From Campylobacter volucris (lineage in GTDB: Bacteria > Campylobacterota > Campylobacteria > Campylobacterales > Campylobacteraceae): a stretch of 64,000 nt of DNA. The stretch lies in contig NZ_VOWJ01000016.1 in NCBI RefSeq assembly GCF_008011665.1, positions 23,883 to 87,882 on the forward strand. The letters run 5' to 3'. The notes beneath the pieces were generated by a model that worked only from the letters and a program-made list of their open reading frames with translations, did not search any database and was not told the origin of the DNA. Positions 8,465 through 17,318 of this stretch are shown one piece after another; position 1 is the stretch's first letter; every line of letters begins with the position of its first letter. Both the position numbers and the translations under genes were made by a program.

Positions 8465-10396
8465 TTGGCTTTAATAGATTTAATCGATGCAAATAAAAAA
8501 TTTAATACAAAAATTATCTTAGAAAATGCAAATTTTAGCGCTAATTTAGGCGAAAAAATAGCCATCATTGGTAAAAATGGAGAAGGTAAATCAAGCTTTT
8601 TAAAAGCCTTGATGGGGACATTAAAACTAGATAGTGGAAGAATCATAAGACAAAACAACACAAGCATAGCTATGCTCTCTCAGCAAGTTAGCTTTGAAAG
8701 CTCTTTGAGCGTGATTGAAGCTATTAAAAAAGAATTAGAAGAAATTTACCAAGCTTTAAATGAATTTGAAAAATACAATGAAAAACTAGCAAAAGATCCA
8801 GAAAATAAAGAATATTTAAAAAAAATAGATGAGCTAAATTTACTCATTGATTCTAAAGACGCATGGAATTTAGATCAAAAAATTCAAAGAATACTAGAAG
8901 AATTCAACCTATTTGATTATAAAGATAGACCACTTTGCTCTTTAAGCGGGGGAGAGATTAGACGCGTAGGGCTTTGTACTTTGCTTTTAAAAAATCCTGA
9001 TATTTTGCTTTTAGATGAACCTACCAATCACTTAGATGTTTATATGAGTAGCTTTTTAGAAGAAAGATTAAAAGCTACAAAAATGTGCGTGATTTTCATC
9101 TCTCATGATAGATATTTTATAGATGCTATAGCACAAAAATGCGTTGAAATAGAAGCAGGTAAGCTAAGTGTTTTTGAGGGAGCTTACACGCAGTATTTGG
9201 AGAAAAAAGCTGCTATTTTAGCATCTTTAGCTAAAAGTCATGAAACCTTACTTAAACAATTAAAAAGCGAAGAAGAATGGCTAAGAAGAGGTGTAAAAGC
9301 AAGACTTAAACGCAATGAAGGGCGTAAAGAGCGAATTTTTAAAATGCGTGAAGAAGCCAAAAAAAATCCAGGAGCCATTAAACGCTTAGAGCTTGAAATA
9401 AAAAGAGCAAGTAAAAATTTCAATCAAACTCAAAGCCAAAACCGCAAAAAAATGCTTTTTGAGCTTAAAAATATCACCAAAACTATCACAAATAAAACAC
9501 TTTTTAAAGACTTTAATACACGAATTTTACAAGGTGAACGCATAGCTATAGTAGGAAAAAATGGCTGTGGAAAATCTACTTTTTTAAAAATTTTACTAGA
9601 TCAAATTCCACTTGATAGTGGCGAGATTAAAAGAGGCGAGGTAAAAATAGGCTATTTTGATCAAAGTAGAAGTTTGCTAAATACCGATAAAAAACTTTTA
9701 GATATTTTTTGTCCAAATGGTGGCGATCATATCCAAGTGCGTGGTAAAAATATGCATGTTTATGGGTATTTAAAACAATTTTTATTTCCAAAAGAATTTT
9801 TAGATCAAAGTGTTAGTGTTTTAAGCGGTGGTGAAAAAAATAGAATCGCCCTAGCTTTACTTTTTACTCAAGAATATGATGTTTTGATTTTAGATGAACC
9901 TACGAATGATTTAGACATTGCTACAATTAATATTTTAGAAGAATACTTACTTGCTTTTGAAGGAGCTATTTTACTAGTTTCACACGATAGATATTTTGTA
10001 GATAAAATAGCCACAAAACTTTATGCATTTGAAGAAAATTCAACTATAAATATAGAAGCAATTTCATACAGTGAGTATTTAGAAATTCAAAAAGAATATC
10101 AAGAATTTAAAGAATTTTCTAAAAATTTGGAGCAAAATCAAACTCAAAACAAAAGCAAAGAAAAAACAAGCAAAAAATTAAGCTACAAAGAAAATGAAAT
10201 TTTAAATTCACACCCTGATAAAATCGCCATTTTAGAGCAAGAAATTAAAGAAACCAAACTAGCTTTAAGTGATCATAAAATCTATCAAGAATTAGGGATC
10301 AATGTTTTATATGAAAAGCTAAATACATTAGAGAAAGAATTAACAATCTTAGAAGAAGAATACTTTAATGTTTTAGAAAAAACTCAAAACTTGTAA
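8465..10396 (+). CDS. uup: ABC-F family ATPase, Uup type
   Basis: A 643-residue cytosolic protein with two ABC ATPase domains and no membrane segments. Walker A motifs are GKNGEGKSS (about 37) and GKNGCGKST (about 364); each half has an LSGGE signature and an LLLDEPTNHLD or LILDEPTNDLD Walker B. The linker has the Uup-type WLRRGVKARLKRNEGR stretch, and the last 90 residues form a charged coiled coil, as in E. coli Uup, which binds branched DNA and ribosomes. The start is TTG at 8465, supported by AGGA six bases upstream; there is no ATG nearby before domain 1. The short interval to the divergent metallophosphoesterase gene holds both promoters. Confidence 0.9.
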   Translation: MALIDLIDANKKFNTKIILENANFSANLGEKIAIIGKNGEGKSSFLKALMGTLKLDSGRIIRQNNTSIAMLSQQVSFESSLSVIEAIKKELEEIYQALNEFEKYNEKLAKDPENKEYLKKIDELNLLIDSKDAWNLDQKIQRILEEFNLFDYKDRPLCSLSGGEIRRVGLCTLLLKNPDILLLDEPTNHLDVYMSSFLEERLKATKMCVIFISHDRYFIDAIAQKCVEIEAGKLSVFEGAYTQYLEKKAAILASLAKSHETLLKQLKSEEEWLRRGVKARLKRNEGRKERIFKMREEAKKNPGAIKRLELEIKRASKNFNQTQSQNRKKMLFELKNITKTITNKTLFKDFNTRILQGERIAIVGKNGCGKSTFLKILLDQIPLDSGEIKRGEVKIGYFDQSRSLLNTDKKLLDIFCPNGGDHIQVRGKNMHVYGYLKQFLFPKEFLDQSVSVLSGGEKNRIALALLFTQEYDVLILDEPTNDLDIATINILEEYLLAFEGAILLVSHDRYFVDKIATKLYAFEENSTINIEAISYSEYLEIQKEYQEFKEFSKNLEQNQTQNKSKEKTSKKLSYKENEILNSHPDKIAILEQEIKETKLALSDHKIYQELGINVLYEKLNTLEKELTILEEEYFNVLEKTQNL

Positions 10397-10446
10397 AACA
10401 TTTACTTAAATTTAGTAAAAAATAAAAAATATCAAAAGGATTTATA

Positions 10447-11634
10447 ATGACTTTAATAGCTATTTTATGTATTTATACGATTTTTATACTTTATATCTCT
10501 TATGAACAAATTAAATTTCTTAAAAAAGAAAAAGAACAAAAAGCTGTAATTTTAGATGAAAATGAGTATAAAAATGCTGCAGATATTGCCATAGAAAATG
10601 AAAAATATAAAATATTTTCAAATGTTTATAATCTCATTATCAATATAGCTTGGCTAAATTTTGGATTTTTATATTTAAAAGAATTTTGGATTAATGAAAA
10701 TTCTACTTTAGAAAATACTTTATTTTTACTTTCATTTTTGCTTATCCTTAGTGTTTTAAATTTACCACTAGGATATTATGAAAGTTTTGTCAAAGACAAA
10801 AAACACGGCTTTTCTAATATGACTTTAGCCTTATTTATAAAAGATAGTCTAAAATCTTTAGTTTTGATGCTTATTTTTGGATTTTTGATTATTTATGCTT
10901 TAGTTTTTTGTTGTGAATTTTTTGGAGCTTATTGGTGGATTGTTGCATTTGCTTTAAGCTTTAGTATTATTATTGTTATTAATCTAATCTACCCTACTCT
11001 AATCGCACCTATTTTTAATAAAATGACAAAATTAGAAGATGAAAATTTATTAGAAAAAATCACAAATTTAATGCAAAAATGTGGTTTTAGCGCTAATGGA
11101 GTTTATATTATTGATGCAAGCAAAAGAGATAAGAGATTAAATGCTTATTTTGGAGGTTTGTTTAAAAGCAAAAGAGTGGTATTGTTTGATACATTATTAA
11201 AAGCTTTAAAAGAAAATGAACTCATAGCCGTTTTAGGCCATGAACTTGGACATTTTGTGCATAAAGATTTAATCAAAATGCTTATAGCAAGTGCTTTGAT
11301 GCTCTTTGCTTTATTTTTTATTTTTGCACATTTGCCAAATTTATTTTATGAACAAAGTCATTTAGATGGCGTAAATGCTGGAGTTTTTGCTTTGTTGTTA
11401 ATATTTGGAAATATTTTTACCTTTTTTATCTCTCCTTTGATTAACAAAATGAGTCAAAAAAATGAATTTAATGCTGATTTACACGGAGCCAAGCTTAGCT
11501 CTAAAGAAGATATGAAAAATGCTTTAATAGCTTTGGCAAGAGAAAATAAAGCCTTTGTTAAAACAAGCAAAATTTATGCATTTTTTCACCTAAGCCACCC
11601 TAGTATCGATGATAGAATTAAAGCTTTGCAATGA
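10447..11634 (+). CDS. M48 family membrane zinc metalloprotease (Ste24-like)
   Basis: A 395-residue polytopic protein with an N-terminal multi-helix region (CAAX-protease-1 type; helices near 1-18, 58-75, 88-108, 130-155, 160-185) and a zinc protease domain with H265-E-L-G-H269. Downstream are two more helices (about 278-297 and 312-333) and NEFNADLHGA, which supplies the third zinc ligand. Bacterial relatives take part in membrane protein quality control. It is followed by prmC with a 4-base ATGA overlap, an arrangement I recall from C. jejuni. Confidence 0.9.
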   Translation: MTLIAILCIYTIFILYISYEQIKFLKKEKEQKAVILDENEYKNAADIAIENEKYKIFSNVYNLIINIAWLNFGFLYLKEFWINENSTLENTLFLLSFLLILSVLNLPLGYYESFVKDKKHGFSNMTLALFIKDSLKSLVLMLIFGFLIIYALVFCCEFFGAYWWIVAFALSFSIIIVINLIYPTLIAPIFNKMTKLEDENLLEKITNLMQKCGFSANGVYIIDASKRDKRLNAYFGGLFKSKRVVLFDTLLKALKENELIAVLGHELGHFVHKDLIKMLIASALMLFALFFIFAHLPNLFYEQSHLDGVNAGVFALLLIFGNIFTFFISPLINKMSQKNEFNADLHGAKLSSKEDMKNALIALARENKAFVKTSKIYAFFHLSHPSIDDRIKALQ

Positions 11635-12434
11635 TGCAAATTCAAAAAGCTTTAAACCTAGCTTACCAAAAAGATCCTTCTCAAAAAGAATATATTGTTT
11701 TTATACTTTGTGAGTTATTGCAAAAAGATAAAGCTTGGATTTTTTTAAATTCAGATTTTCTTATTGATGAAGGTATTTTCTTTGCTTTTGTTGATCGTTT
11801 TTTAGATGGAGAACCCTTTGAGTATATTTTTAAAAAAACAAATTTTTATGGTTTGGATTTTTTTGTTGAAAAAGGCGTGTTAATCCCTCGTTTTGATAGT
11901 GAAATTTTATTAGAACAATGTATAAAAATTTTAAATACAAATAATTTTAAAAATATATTAGAAATTGGCTTTGGAAGTGGAATTTTAAGTATTACTTTAG
12001 CAAAATTACAAAATATTTTTATCCAAGCTTGCGACATTAATCCTTTAGCTTTAGAGCTTGCTATTACAAATGCAAAATATCATAAAGTTTTAAAAAATAT
12101 TGATTTTCAACTTTGTGATTTTCAAAATTTAAAAAACAATTATGATTTTATCTTTTCTAATCCTCCTTATATTAAAAATGACTATCCTTTAGATAAATGG
12201 GTAAAAAATGAACCACACAATGCCTTATATGGAGGAGAAAAAGGATGGGAAATTTTAGAAAAAATAATCATCTTTGCAAAAGAAAAACAATGTAAAATTT
12301 TAGCTTGTGAATTTGGTTTTGATCAAAAAGAAATTTTAAATCAAATTTTAAATTTTTATAAATTTAAGTGCGAATTTTTTACTGATTATAATGGTTTTGA
12401 TAGAACTTTTGTTGCATATAATTTAGAATGTTAG
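11631..12434 (+). CDS. prmC: PrmC (HemK), peptide chain release factor N5-glutamine methyltransferase
   Basis: SAM-dependent methyltransferase that modifies the Gln of the GGQ motif in release factors. The 267 residues comprise a helical N-terminal substrate domain (PYEYIFKKTNFYG-type motif, here EPFEYIFKKTNFYG, then VLIPRFDSEIL) and a Rossmann domain with LEIGFGSGILSI, CDINPLAL and the catalytic SNPPYI. It is translationally coupled to the M48 protease upstream (ATGA) and overlaps the membrane-protein reading frame downstream. Confidence 0.93.
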   Translation: MMQIQKALNLAYQKDPSQKEYIVFILCELLQKDKAWIFLNSDFLIDEGIFFAFVDRFLDGEPFEYIFKKTNFYGLDFFVEKGVLIPRFDSEILLEQCIKILNTNNFKNILEIGFGSGILSITLAKLQNIFIQACDINPLALELAITNAKYHKVLKNIDFQLCDFQNLKNNYDFIFSNPPYIKNDYPLDKWVKNEPHNALYGGEKGWEILEKIIIFAKEKQCKILACEFGFDQKEILNQILNFYKFKCEFFTDYNGFDRTFVAYNLEC

Positions 12435-12463
12435 ATTATAATTTTATTTTGGAGAATTTTAGT

Positions 12464-12934
12464 ATGAAAGCCGTATATTTATTTTTACTTGCAAGTTTAA
12501 TTGGTATAGAAATTAGCATTGGTGCTTTTTTAGCTCCTACCATTTTTTATCCTGAAAAATTCATAGGAGAAGGGGTTTTAAGTCATTTTCAAAGTGGACT
12601 TTTAATGACAAATATTTTTGTGCAATTTGGTTATGTTTTGCTTGCAATCAGTGCTTTATCTTTGCTAATAGAAATATTTTCTTTTAAAGATAAAAATTTT
12701 ACTTTTAAAATAAATTTTTCTAAATTTATGTTGTCTTTAATCATTTTGGCACTAAGTTTGCTTTTTGTTTTTTACTTTAGTGCTTATGTTTTACAAGCAC
12801 AAGCTTTAGGAGAAGAAGCAACTCAAACCCAAGAATTTATAAAAATTCACGGAGCTAGCGAAATAGTGATGAAAATCATTATGTTTGCTCAAGTTGTTTT
12901 GTTTTTCCTAAATTTTAAAAAAACTATAGTATAA
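12464..12934 (+). CDS. DUF4149-type small integral membrane protein
   Basis: A 156-residue protein with four transmembrane helices (about 3-22, 40-66, 88-112, 133-153). The pattern IGIEISIGAFLAPTIF in the first helix and a conserved FVQFGYVLL segment fit the DUF4149 family, whose function is unknown. The frame is open from 12428, but I chose the ATG at 12464 because TTGGAG lies nine bases upstream and the protein then begins MKAVYLFLLASLIG. It lies between prmC and flaC, as I recall in C. jejuni. Confidence 0.75.
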   Translation: MKAVYLFLLASLIGIEISIGAFLAPTIFYPEKFIGEGVLSHFQSGLLMTNIFVQFGYVLLAISALSLLIEIFSFKDKNFTFKINFSKFMLSLIILALSLLFVFYFSAYVLQAQALGEEATQTQEFIKIHGASEIVMKIIMFAQVVLFFLNFKKTIV

Positions 12935-12935
12935 T
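12930..12935 (+). promoter_or_regulatory. probable -10 element for flaC
   Basis: A perfect TATAAT lies 28 bases before the flaC start, within the end of the preceding membrane-protein gene, and AAGGAG follows at 12951-12956. This looks like a sigma-70-type element. I did not find a clear sigma-28 match here, although flagellin-like genes are often sigma-28 dependent. Confidence 0.45.
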
Positions 12936-12962
12936 AATTTAAGTCTTTAAAAGGAGTCAAAG

Positions 12963-13712
12963 ATGAAAATAAATGATATAGGATCGATTCAAGCAAATCA
13001 ATATGCAAGTCAAGCTCAAAAAAATCAAGAAAAAGCTCTAGAAAACATAGCAGCGCTCCGTGCTCTTGATGGCACTGATGGAGCAAATTTAGCAATAGCT
13101 GATTCTTTAAGAAGTCAATCAAGCACTATAGATCAAGGTATTTTAAATGCTTATGATTCTATAGGTGTATTACAAATTGCAGATTCAGCACTCAATAACA
13201 TTTCAGCAACAGCAGATAGACTCAATGAGCTTTCGGTGCGTTCAAATAGTGCTGCTTTAAATGAAAGACAAAAAAGCATGTTAAATACTGAAGCTACAAG
13301 ATTAGTTGATTCTATAAATGATGCCTTTGCAGGTGCAACTTTTAATGGAAAAAATGTTTTCCAAAGCATGGATTTCGTTGTTGGATCTGGTGTTGAAAAC
13401 ATAAATTTAAACCAACCAAGCACTGCAAATTTAAATCTTGATGATCAAAGCGGAATTCGTAATTTTCTTGATCAAGTTGGAAGTTTGCGTGCAGATATAG
13501 GTGCAGGAATCAACGGGATCAACTCTAATATCAATTCATCTTTGCAAACTAGTATCAACACAAAAGAGGCAGAGAGTAAATTACAAAACAACGACTTAGC
13601 TAAAAATATAAATGATTTTAATGCAAATTATTTAAAGGAAAATGCATACTTATTTGCTAATGCTCACTCAAATGTAGTCTTACAAACAAAAATAGCAAGT
13701 TTGCTCCAATAA
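12963..13712 (+). CDS. flaC: FlaC, flagellin-like secreted protein
   Basis: A 249-residue protein with flagellin N- and C-terminal D0/D1 helices (SQAQKNQEKALENIAALRAL, SSTIDQGILNAYDSIGVLQI, and the C-terminal NAHSNVVLQTKIASLLQ) but almost no variable central domain. The length and architecture match C. jejuni FlaC, which is exported through the flagellar type III apparatus and acts on host cells rather than building the filament. There is no N-terminal signal peptide, as expected. A strong AAGGAG Shine-Dalgarno precedes it and a hairpin terminator follows. Confidence 0.93.
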   Translation: MKINDIGSIQANQYASQAQKNQEKALENIAALRALDGTDGANLAIADSLRSQSSTIDQGILNAYDSIGVLQIADSALNNISATADRLNELSVRSNSAALNERQKSMLNTEATRLVDSINDAFAGATFNGKNVFQSMDFVVGSGVENINLNQPSTANLNLDDQSGIRNFLDQVGSLRADIGAGINGINSNINSSLQTSINTKEAESKLQNNDLAKNINDFNANYLKENAYLFANAHSNVVLQTKIASLLQ

Positions 13713-13713
13713 T

Positions 13714-13736
13714 AAAAACTCCATAATGGAGTTTTT
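13714..13736 (+). terminator. rho-independent terminator after flaC
   Basis: Perfect stem AAAAACTCC / GGAGTTTTT around a five-base loop, ending in five T, starting one base after the flaC stop. It separates flaC from cmoB, whose ATG is 12 bases further on. Confidence 0.85.
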
Positions 13737-13748
13737 ATCCGGTAAAAA

Positions 13749-14624
13749 ATGCAAGAAAATATTTTACTTAAACAAGCTCAAATCCATCCGCTTTATCAAA
13801 AAATTCAAAACTTACACCATAAAATTTCAAACTCAACAATAAAGATTAACGATAGTTTTGATATATTTTGTGGTGAAAAATTTAATGAAGAAATTAAAAA
13901 TATAGCCATAGAACTTAAACCTTGGCGTAAAGGACCTTTTAGAATTAATGATCTTTTTATAGACACAGAATGGAGAAGTTTTATAAAATTTAATATCTTA
14001 AAAGAATATATGCATTGCATTGAAAACAAAATAGTGGCAGATATTGGATGCAATAACGGCTATTATATGTTTAAAATGCTTGAATTTAATCCTGCTAAAA
14101 TCATAGGTTTTGATCCATCTATAAAATATTTTTTGCAATTTTTATTGATTAATTCTTTGGCAAAAACCTCTATAAAATATGAATTATTAGGAGTGGCTGA
14201 TGTGCCAAATTATCCTATAAAATTTGATGTTATTTTTTGTCTTGGAGTGATTTATCACAGAAGTGATCCTGTAATGATGCTTAAACAACTCAAACAATCA
14301 TTAAACAAAAATGGTATAGTATTTTTAGACACTATGTATATAGAAGATGAAAGAGAAATTGCACTCATTCCTAAAAAAACTTACTCAAAAATACCAAATA
14401 TTTTTTTCATTCCGTCGATATTAGGTTTAAGAAATTGGTGTCAAAGAGCTGGTTTTAGTGAATTTGAAATTTTAGCTACTAAACAAACAGATTTAGAAGA
14501 ACAAAGAAAAACTCAATGGATTGATTCTTACTCTTTAGATCAGTTTTTAGATGAAAAAGATTCAAATTTAACTTGCGAAGGCTATCCTGCACCTAAAAGA
14601 GTTTATGTAAGATTAAAGGTTTAA
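13749..14624 (+). CDS. cmoB: CmoB, tRNA U34 carboxymethyltransferase
   Basis: Transfers the carboxymethyl group from carboxy-SAM to 5-hydroxyuridine at tRNA wobble position 34. The 291 residues show the family signature [20 protein letters not shown] (about 57-76), a class I methyltransferase motif [16 protein letters not shown] and the segment [15 protein letters not shown]. It is a little shorter than the enterobacterial enzyme at the N-terminus, as is usual for the epsilon group. One base separates it from the next gene, so the two are probably translated from one message. Confidence 0.9.
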   Translation: MQENILLKQAQIHPLYQKIQNLHHKISNSTIKINDSFDIFCGEKFNEEIKNIAIELKPWRKGPFRINDLFIDTEWRSFIKFNILKEYMHCIENKIVADIGCNNGYYMFKMLEFNPAKIIGFDPSIKYFLQFLLINSLAKTSIKYELLGVADVPNYPIKFDVIFCLGVIYHRSDPVMMLKQLKQSLNKNGIVFLDTMYIEDEREIALIPKKTYSKIPNIFFIPSILGLRNWCQRAGFSEFEILATKQTDLEEQRKTQWIDSYSLDQFLDEKDSNLTCEGYPAPKRVYVRLKV

Positions 14625-14625
14625 A

Positions 14626-15192
14626 ATGGCAAAAAGTACGAGTATAGTTAATATAGAAGAATTAATAGATCCTGAAGAATTAAATCGTATCAAAACTGAG
14701 CTCATTACTTGTCCAAATATTAATAACAACCTAGCAGGGAGCATATCTCATATAGAAAAAAATTTTGCCAAAGGTATATTAATTACCACTGGAGATATGG
14801 CTGTAGATGAACTTGGTTTAGTCCATAGTGGTTTTGTTTTTAATGCTGCAAACTACATTGCACAAGCTGCGATAAATAAAGAATTTAGTGTTTTAATAGG
14901 CTCAAGAAGTTTTTTTTATGCACCTTTAAAAGTTGGAGATATTTTAAATCTTGAAGCAAGCGCTTTATTTAGCGATGATTCTAAAAAAAGGGAAGTAAAG
15001 GTAGTAGGTTTTGTAAATGAAATTAAAATCTTTGATGCTTCATTTCAAGTGATTACCACTGAAGAGCATATTTTCAAACTAAAAACCCAAGTAAATTCAA
15101 ACACCAATACACAACAAGCTCAAGAAAATTCTCAACAAGATGCTTCACAAACTGCAGAATTAAATGCCGTCCTTAAAAGCCTCGGGGGTTAA
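14626..15192 (+). CDS. hot-dog-fold protein (Cj0977-like)
   Basis: A 188-residue cytosolic protein with a hot-dog-fold pattern: DELGLVHSGFVFNAANYIAQAAI forms the central helix, and SRSFFYAPLKVGDILNLEASAL with VVGFVNEIKIFDASFQVIT the strands. The last 30 residues are Gln/Asn-rich and probably disordered. It matches what I recall of C. jejuni Cj0977, a motility-co-regulated protein needed for invasion that binds an acyl-CoA-like ligand without the usual catalytic residues. Linkage to cmoB is as in C. jejuni. Its 3' end overlaps the convergent lipoprotein gene by 33 bases. Confidence 0.85.
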   Translation: MAKSTSIVNIEELIDPEELNRIKTELITCPNINNNLAGSISHIEKNFAKGILITTGDMAVDELGLVHSGFVFNAANYIAQAAINKEFSVLIGSRSFFYAPLKVGDILNLEASALFSDDSKKREVKVVGFVNEIKIFDASFQVITTEEHIFKLKTQVNSNTNTQQAQENSQQDASQTAELNAVLKSLGG

Positions 15193-15354
15193 TGGCAAAT
15201 CAACCCAATTTTGCGGACATTCTTTATGATATGTCCCACTAGCATCATAGTATTCTTTGCAATCATCATAAAAACGATTTGAAATACCTCTTTCATTGAC
15301 AAAACATCCGCTTAAAAACAACCCAATCACCACTAATAAACTTATTTTTAACAT
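15160..15354 (-). CDS. small lipoprotein
   Basis: A 64-residue protein with a signal peptide and the lipobox LSGC at residues 14-17, so the mature lipoprotein would be only 48 residues. Two further cysteines (in DDCKEYY and KECPQNW) could form a disulfide. No known domain is visible. It starts one base after the stop of the nuclease gene, on the same strand, and is probably co-expressed with it. Its end overlaps the convergent hot-dog gene. Confidence 0.75.
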   Translation of the reverse strand: MLKISLLVVIGLFLSGCFVNERGISNRFYDDCKEYYDASGTYHKECPQNWVDLPLTPEAFKDGI

Positions 15355-15355
15355 A

Positions 15356-15886
15356 TCATTCCTGATTAAATCTTATTTGTTTGCGCCATTTATATGGCTC
15401 TATAGGATCTTTTTCTTCCCATAATCCTTTTTTAGCACTTTGGGCTAATTGCTGATCTTTAACATATAAATCACTATAATGCTCATACGCCCAAGCATAA
15501 CCATTTGCAACCATAACTTGATTAATATCTTTATCATTAAGATAAACTATAGCTAAAATTCTACCATATTTATCTTCATCTTTGACATTCAAAACTATAT
15601 CTTTATTTAAAACAATAGCGCTTAAAAATTTTTTTGACATTTGTCCATAAGCTTGATTTTTTTCTGGTGCATCTATACCAAATAATCTTACAATAGCTTC
15701 TTTATCATTCATTTTAACTTCAATGGTATCACCATCAACCACTCTAATCACTTTTGTATTTACATAAGAATTTGGATCATAATTTAACACATAAGCAAAA
15801 AGAATCAAAAAGCCTATGATTAAAATTTTTCTAGGATCTTTTGCCAAATCCAATATAAGTTTTAATTGTGTTTTTGAAATTCTCAT
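15356..15886 (-). CDS. membrane-anchored thermonuclease-like (SNase) nuclease
   Basis: A 176-residue protein with one N-terminal hydrophobic segment (about 20-37) acting as signal anchor, then a staphylococcal-nuclease domain: VVDGDTIEV, VRLFGIDAPE (catalytic Arg, Asp, Glu region), EDKYGRILAIVYL and a C-terminal GLWEEKDP. It should cut DNA or RNA outside the cytoplasm. The frame is open to 15997, but the ATG at 15886, preceded by AGGTG, is the sensible start because longer versions run into the divergent pepD gene. Confidence 0.87.
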   Translation of the reverse strand: MRISKTQLKLILDLAKDPRKILIIGFLILFAYVLNYDPNSYVNTKVIRVVDGDTIEVKMNDKEAIVRLFGIDAPEKNQAYGQMSKKFLSAIVLNKDIVLNVKDEDKYGRILAIVYLNDKDINQVMVANGYAWAYEHYSDLYVKDQQLAQSAKKGLWEEKDPIEPYKWRKQIRFNQE

Positions 15887-15928
15887 TTTACACCTAAAAT
15901 ATGTCATAATACCAAAAAAGGAGAAAAT

Positions 15929-17197
15929 ATGACACAAATTATACAAAATTTTAAGCAAATCTCTAAAATACCACATTGTAGCTATGAAAACGAACAATTA
16001 AAAGATTTTTTAATTTCCTATGCAAAAGAGCAAAATTGCATTGTCAATGTAGATAAAGCAGGCAATATCCAAGCCTACAAAGGCAAACCAAAAATTTGTT
16101 TGCAAAGTCATTATGATATGGTTTGCATGGGTCAAGCTCCTAAAGTAGAAGTTTATGAAGATCAAGGATTTTTAAAAGCAAAAAATTCAAGTCTTGGAGC
16201 AGACAATGGCATAGGTGTAGCATTGATGATGCAAGCTTTGAAAGATTATGAAAATATAGAATGTCTTTTTACAAACGATGAGGAAGTTGGACTAAATGGA
16301 GCAAATAATTTAGAGTTAAAACTCCTTTCAAAAAAACTTTTAAATTTAGATCATGAAAACGATAGCGAGATTGTCATTTCCTGCGCTGGTGGAGTGGATA
16401 TTTTTGCAAATTTAGCCATTATTTTTGACGAAAAAGAAGAAAATTGCTATGAGATTGAAGCGATTAATTTTAAAGGCGGGCATTCAGGAATTGATATAGT
16501 CAAAAATATAAAAAATTCCATAAAAGAAATGGCTAAATTTATTAGTCAAAACGATGGTGAAATTTGTGAATTTAATGGTGGAGAAAGAATTAATTCTATT
16601 CCAAAACATGCAAAAGCTGTTGTATTTTTTAAAAATCAACCACAAGAAAATGAGCACTTTAAAATCAAAAATTTAGGAAAAATCAAAAGAAAATACTACA
16701 AAAATTCAAAAGATATTCTAAATCTCATCAATGCTTTTTCACAAGGTGTTAGGAGTTTTAATTCTCAATTAAATTTAGTTCAAACTAGTATTAATCTTTC
16801 TTTAGCTTATGAAAAAGAAGATAAATTTCATTTTGAGCTTTTTGCAAGATCAAATAATCTTGAAGAATTAAAAAATATAGAATTTGAAACATTGGCTTAT
16901 TTTAAAATGCAAAATTGTCAAATTAGTAGTGCAAATTTTTATCCTCCTTGGGAAAACACAGATACTAAATTCGCAGAAGAAATTTTAAAATGTTTTGAAG
17001 AAGAAAATGCTGTTGCCAAACTTTACTCTATCCACGCAGGTTTAGAATGTGGTATATTAAGTGCTAAACAACCTTTAGAATGCTGCTCCATAGGACCAAA
17101 TATTTTTAGTCCTCATTCTACAGATGAAAAATGCGAAATAGCGTCAATTGAAAAGATCGATAAAATTCTAAAAAATATCCTAAAAAAATACCAATAA
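15929..17197 (+). CDS. pepD: PepD, M20 family aminoacyl-histidine dipeptidase
   Basis: Cytosolic zinc dipeptidase of the M20C type, 422 residues. Metal-site motifs are LQSHYDMVC, SSLGADNGIGVALM, TNDEEVGLNGA with the catalytic Glu, LDHEND and, near the C-terminus, SIHAGLECGIL. A dimerisation domain lies in the middle (about 180-350), including FKGGHSGIDI. It has a strong AAGGAG Shine-Dalgarno and diverges from the nuclease gene across 42 bases. Confidence 0.9.
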   Translation: MTQIIQNFKQISKIPHCSYENEQLKDFLISYAKEQNCIVNVDKAGNIQAYKGKPKICLQSHYDMVCMGQAPKVEVYEDQGFLKAKNSSLGADNGIGVALMMQALKDYENIECLFTNDEEVGLNGANNLELKLLSKKLLNLDHENDSEIVISCAGGVDIFANLAIIFDEKEENCYEIEAINFKGGHSGIDIVKNIKNSIKEMAKFISQNDGEICEFNGGERINSIPKHAKAVVFFKNQPQENEHFKIKNLGKIKRKYYKNSKDILNLINAFSQGVRSFNSQLNLVQTSINLSLAYEKEDKFHFELFARSNNLEELKNIEFETLAYFKMQNCQISSANFYPPWENTDTKFAEEILKCFEEENAVAKLYSIHAGLECGILSAKQPLECCSIGPNIFSPHSTDEKCEIASIEKIDKILKNILKKYQ

Positions 17198-17203
17198 CTT
17201 TTT

Positions 17204-17230
17204 TACCAATATTTATAATAAATATTGGTA
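17204..17230. promoter_or_regulatory. perfect 12-bp inverted repeat upstream of the dcu gene
   Basis: TACCAATATTTA, three bases, TAAATATTGGTA. It begins six bases after the pepD stop and ends 54 bases before the dcu -10 element. Neither side has a T-run of the terminator kind, so it could be an operator for an anaerobic or two-component regulator, or a weak terminator for pepD. Confidence 0.5.
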
Positions 17231-17284
17231 AATATAGATATTTAAAATAATTTATATTTTATTTACTCTTAATATTTCTTGCAT

Positions 17285-17290
17285 TATACT
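17285..17290 (+). promoter_or_regulatory. probable -10 element of the dcu transporter gene
   Basis: TATACT preceded by TTGCAT, 28 bases before the ATG at 17319. The upstream 60 bases are T/A-rich, as is common for Campylobacter promoters, which often lack a clear -35. Confidence 0.5.
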
Positions 17291-17318
17291 TTAATTCATT
17301 TCAAGTCAAGGAGTAAAA

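Noticed and set aside
15150..15200. G5 run as a possible phase-variable tract
   Set aside because: Five G are too few for the slippage typical of Campylobacter poly-G tracts (usually eight or more).
15887..15997. Longer N-terminus for the SNase-like gene
   Set aside because: It would run antisense into pepD and its ribosome site; ATG 15886 has its own AGGTG.
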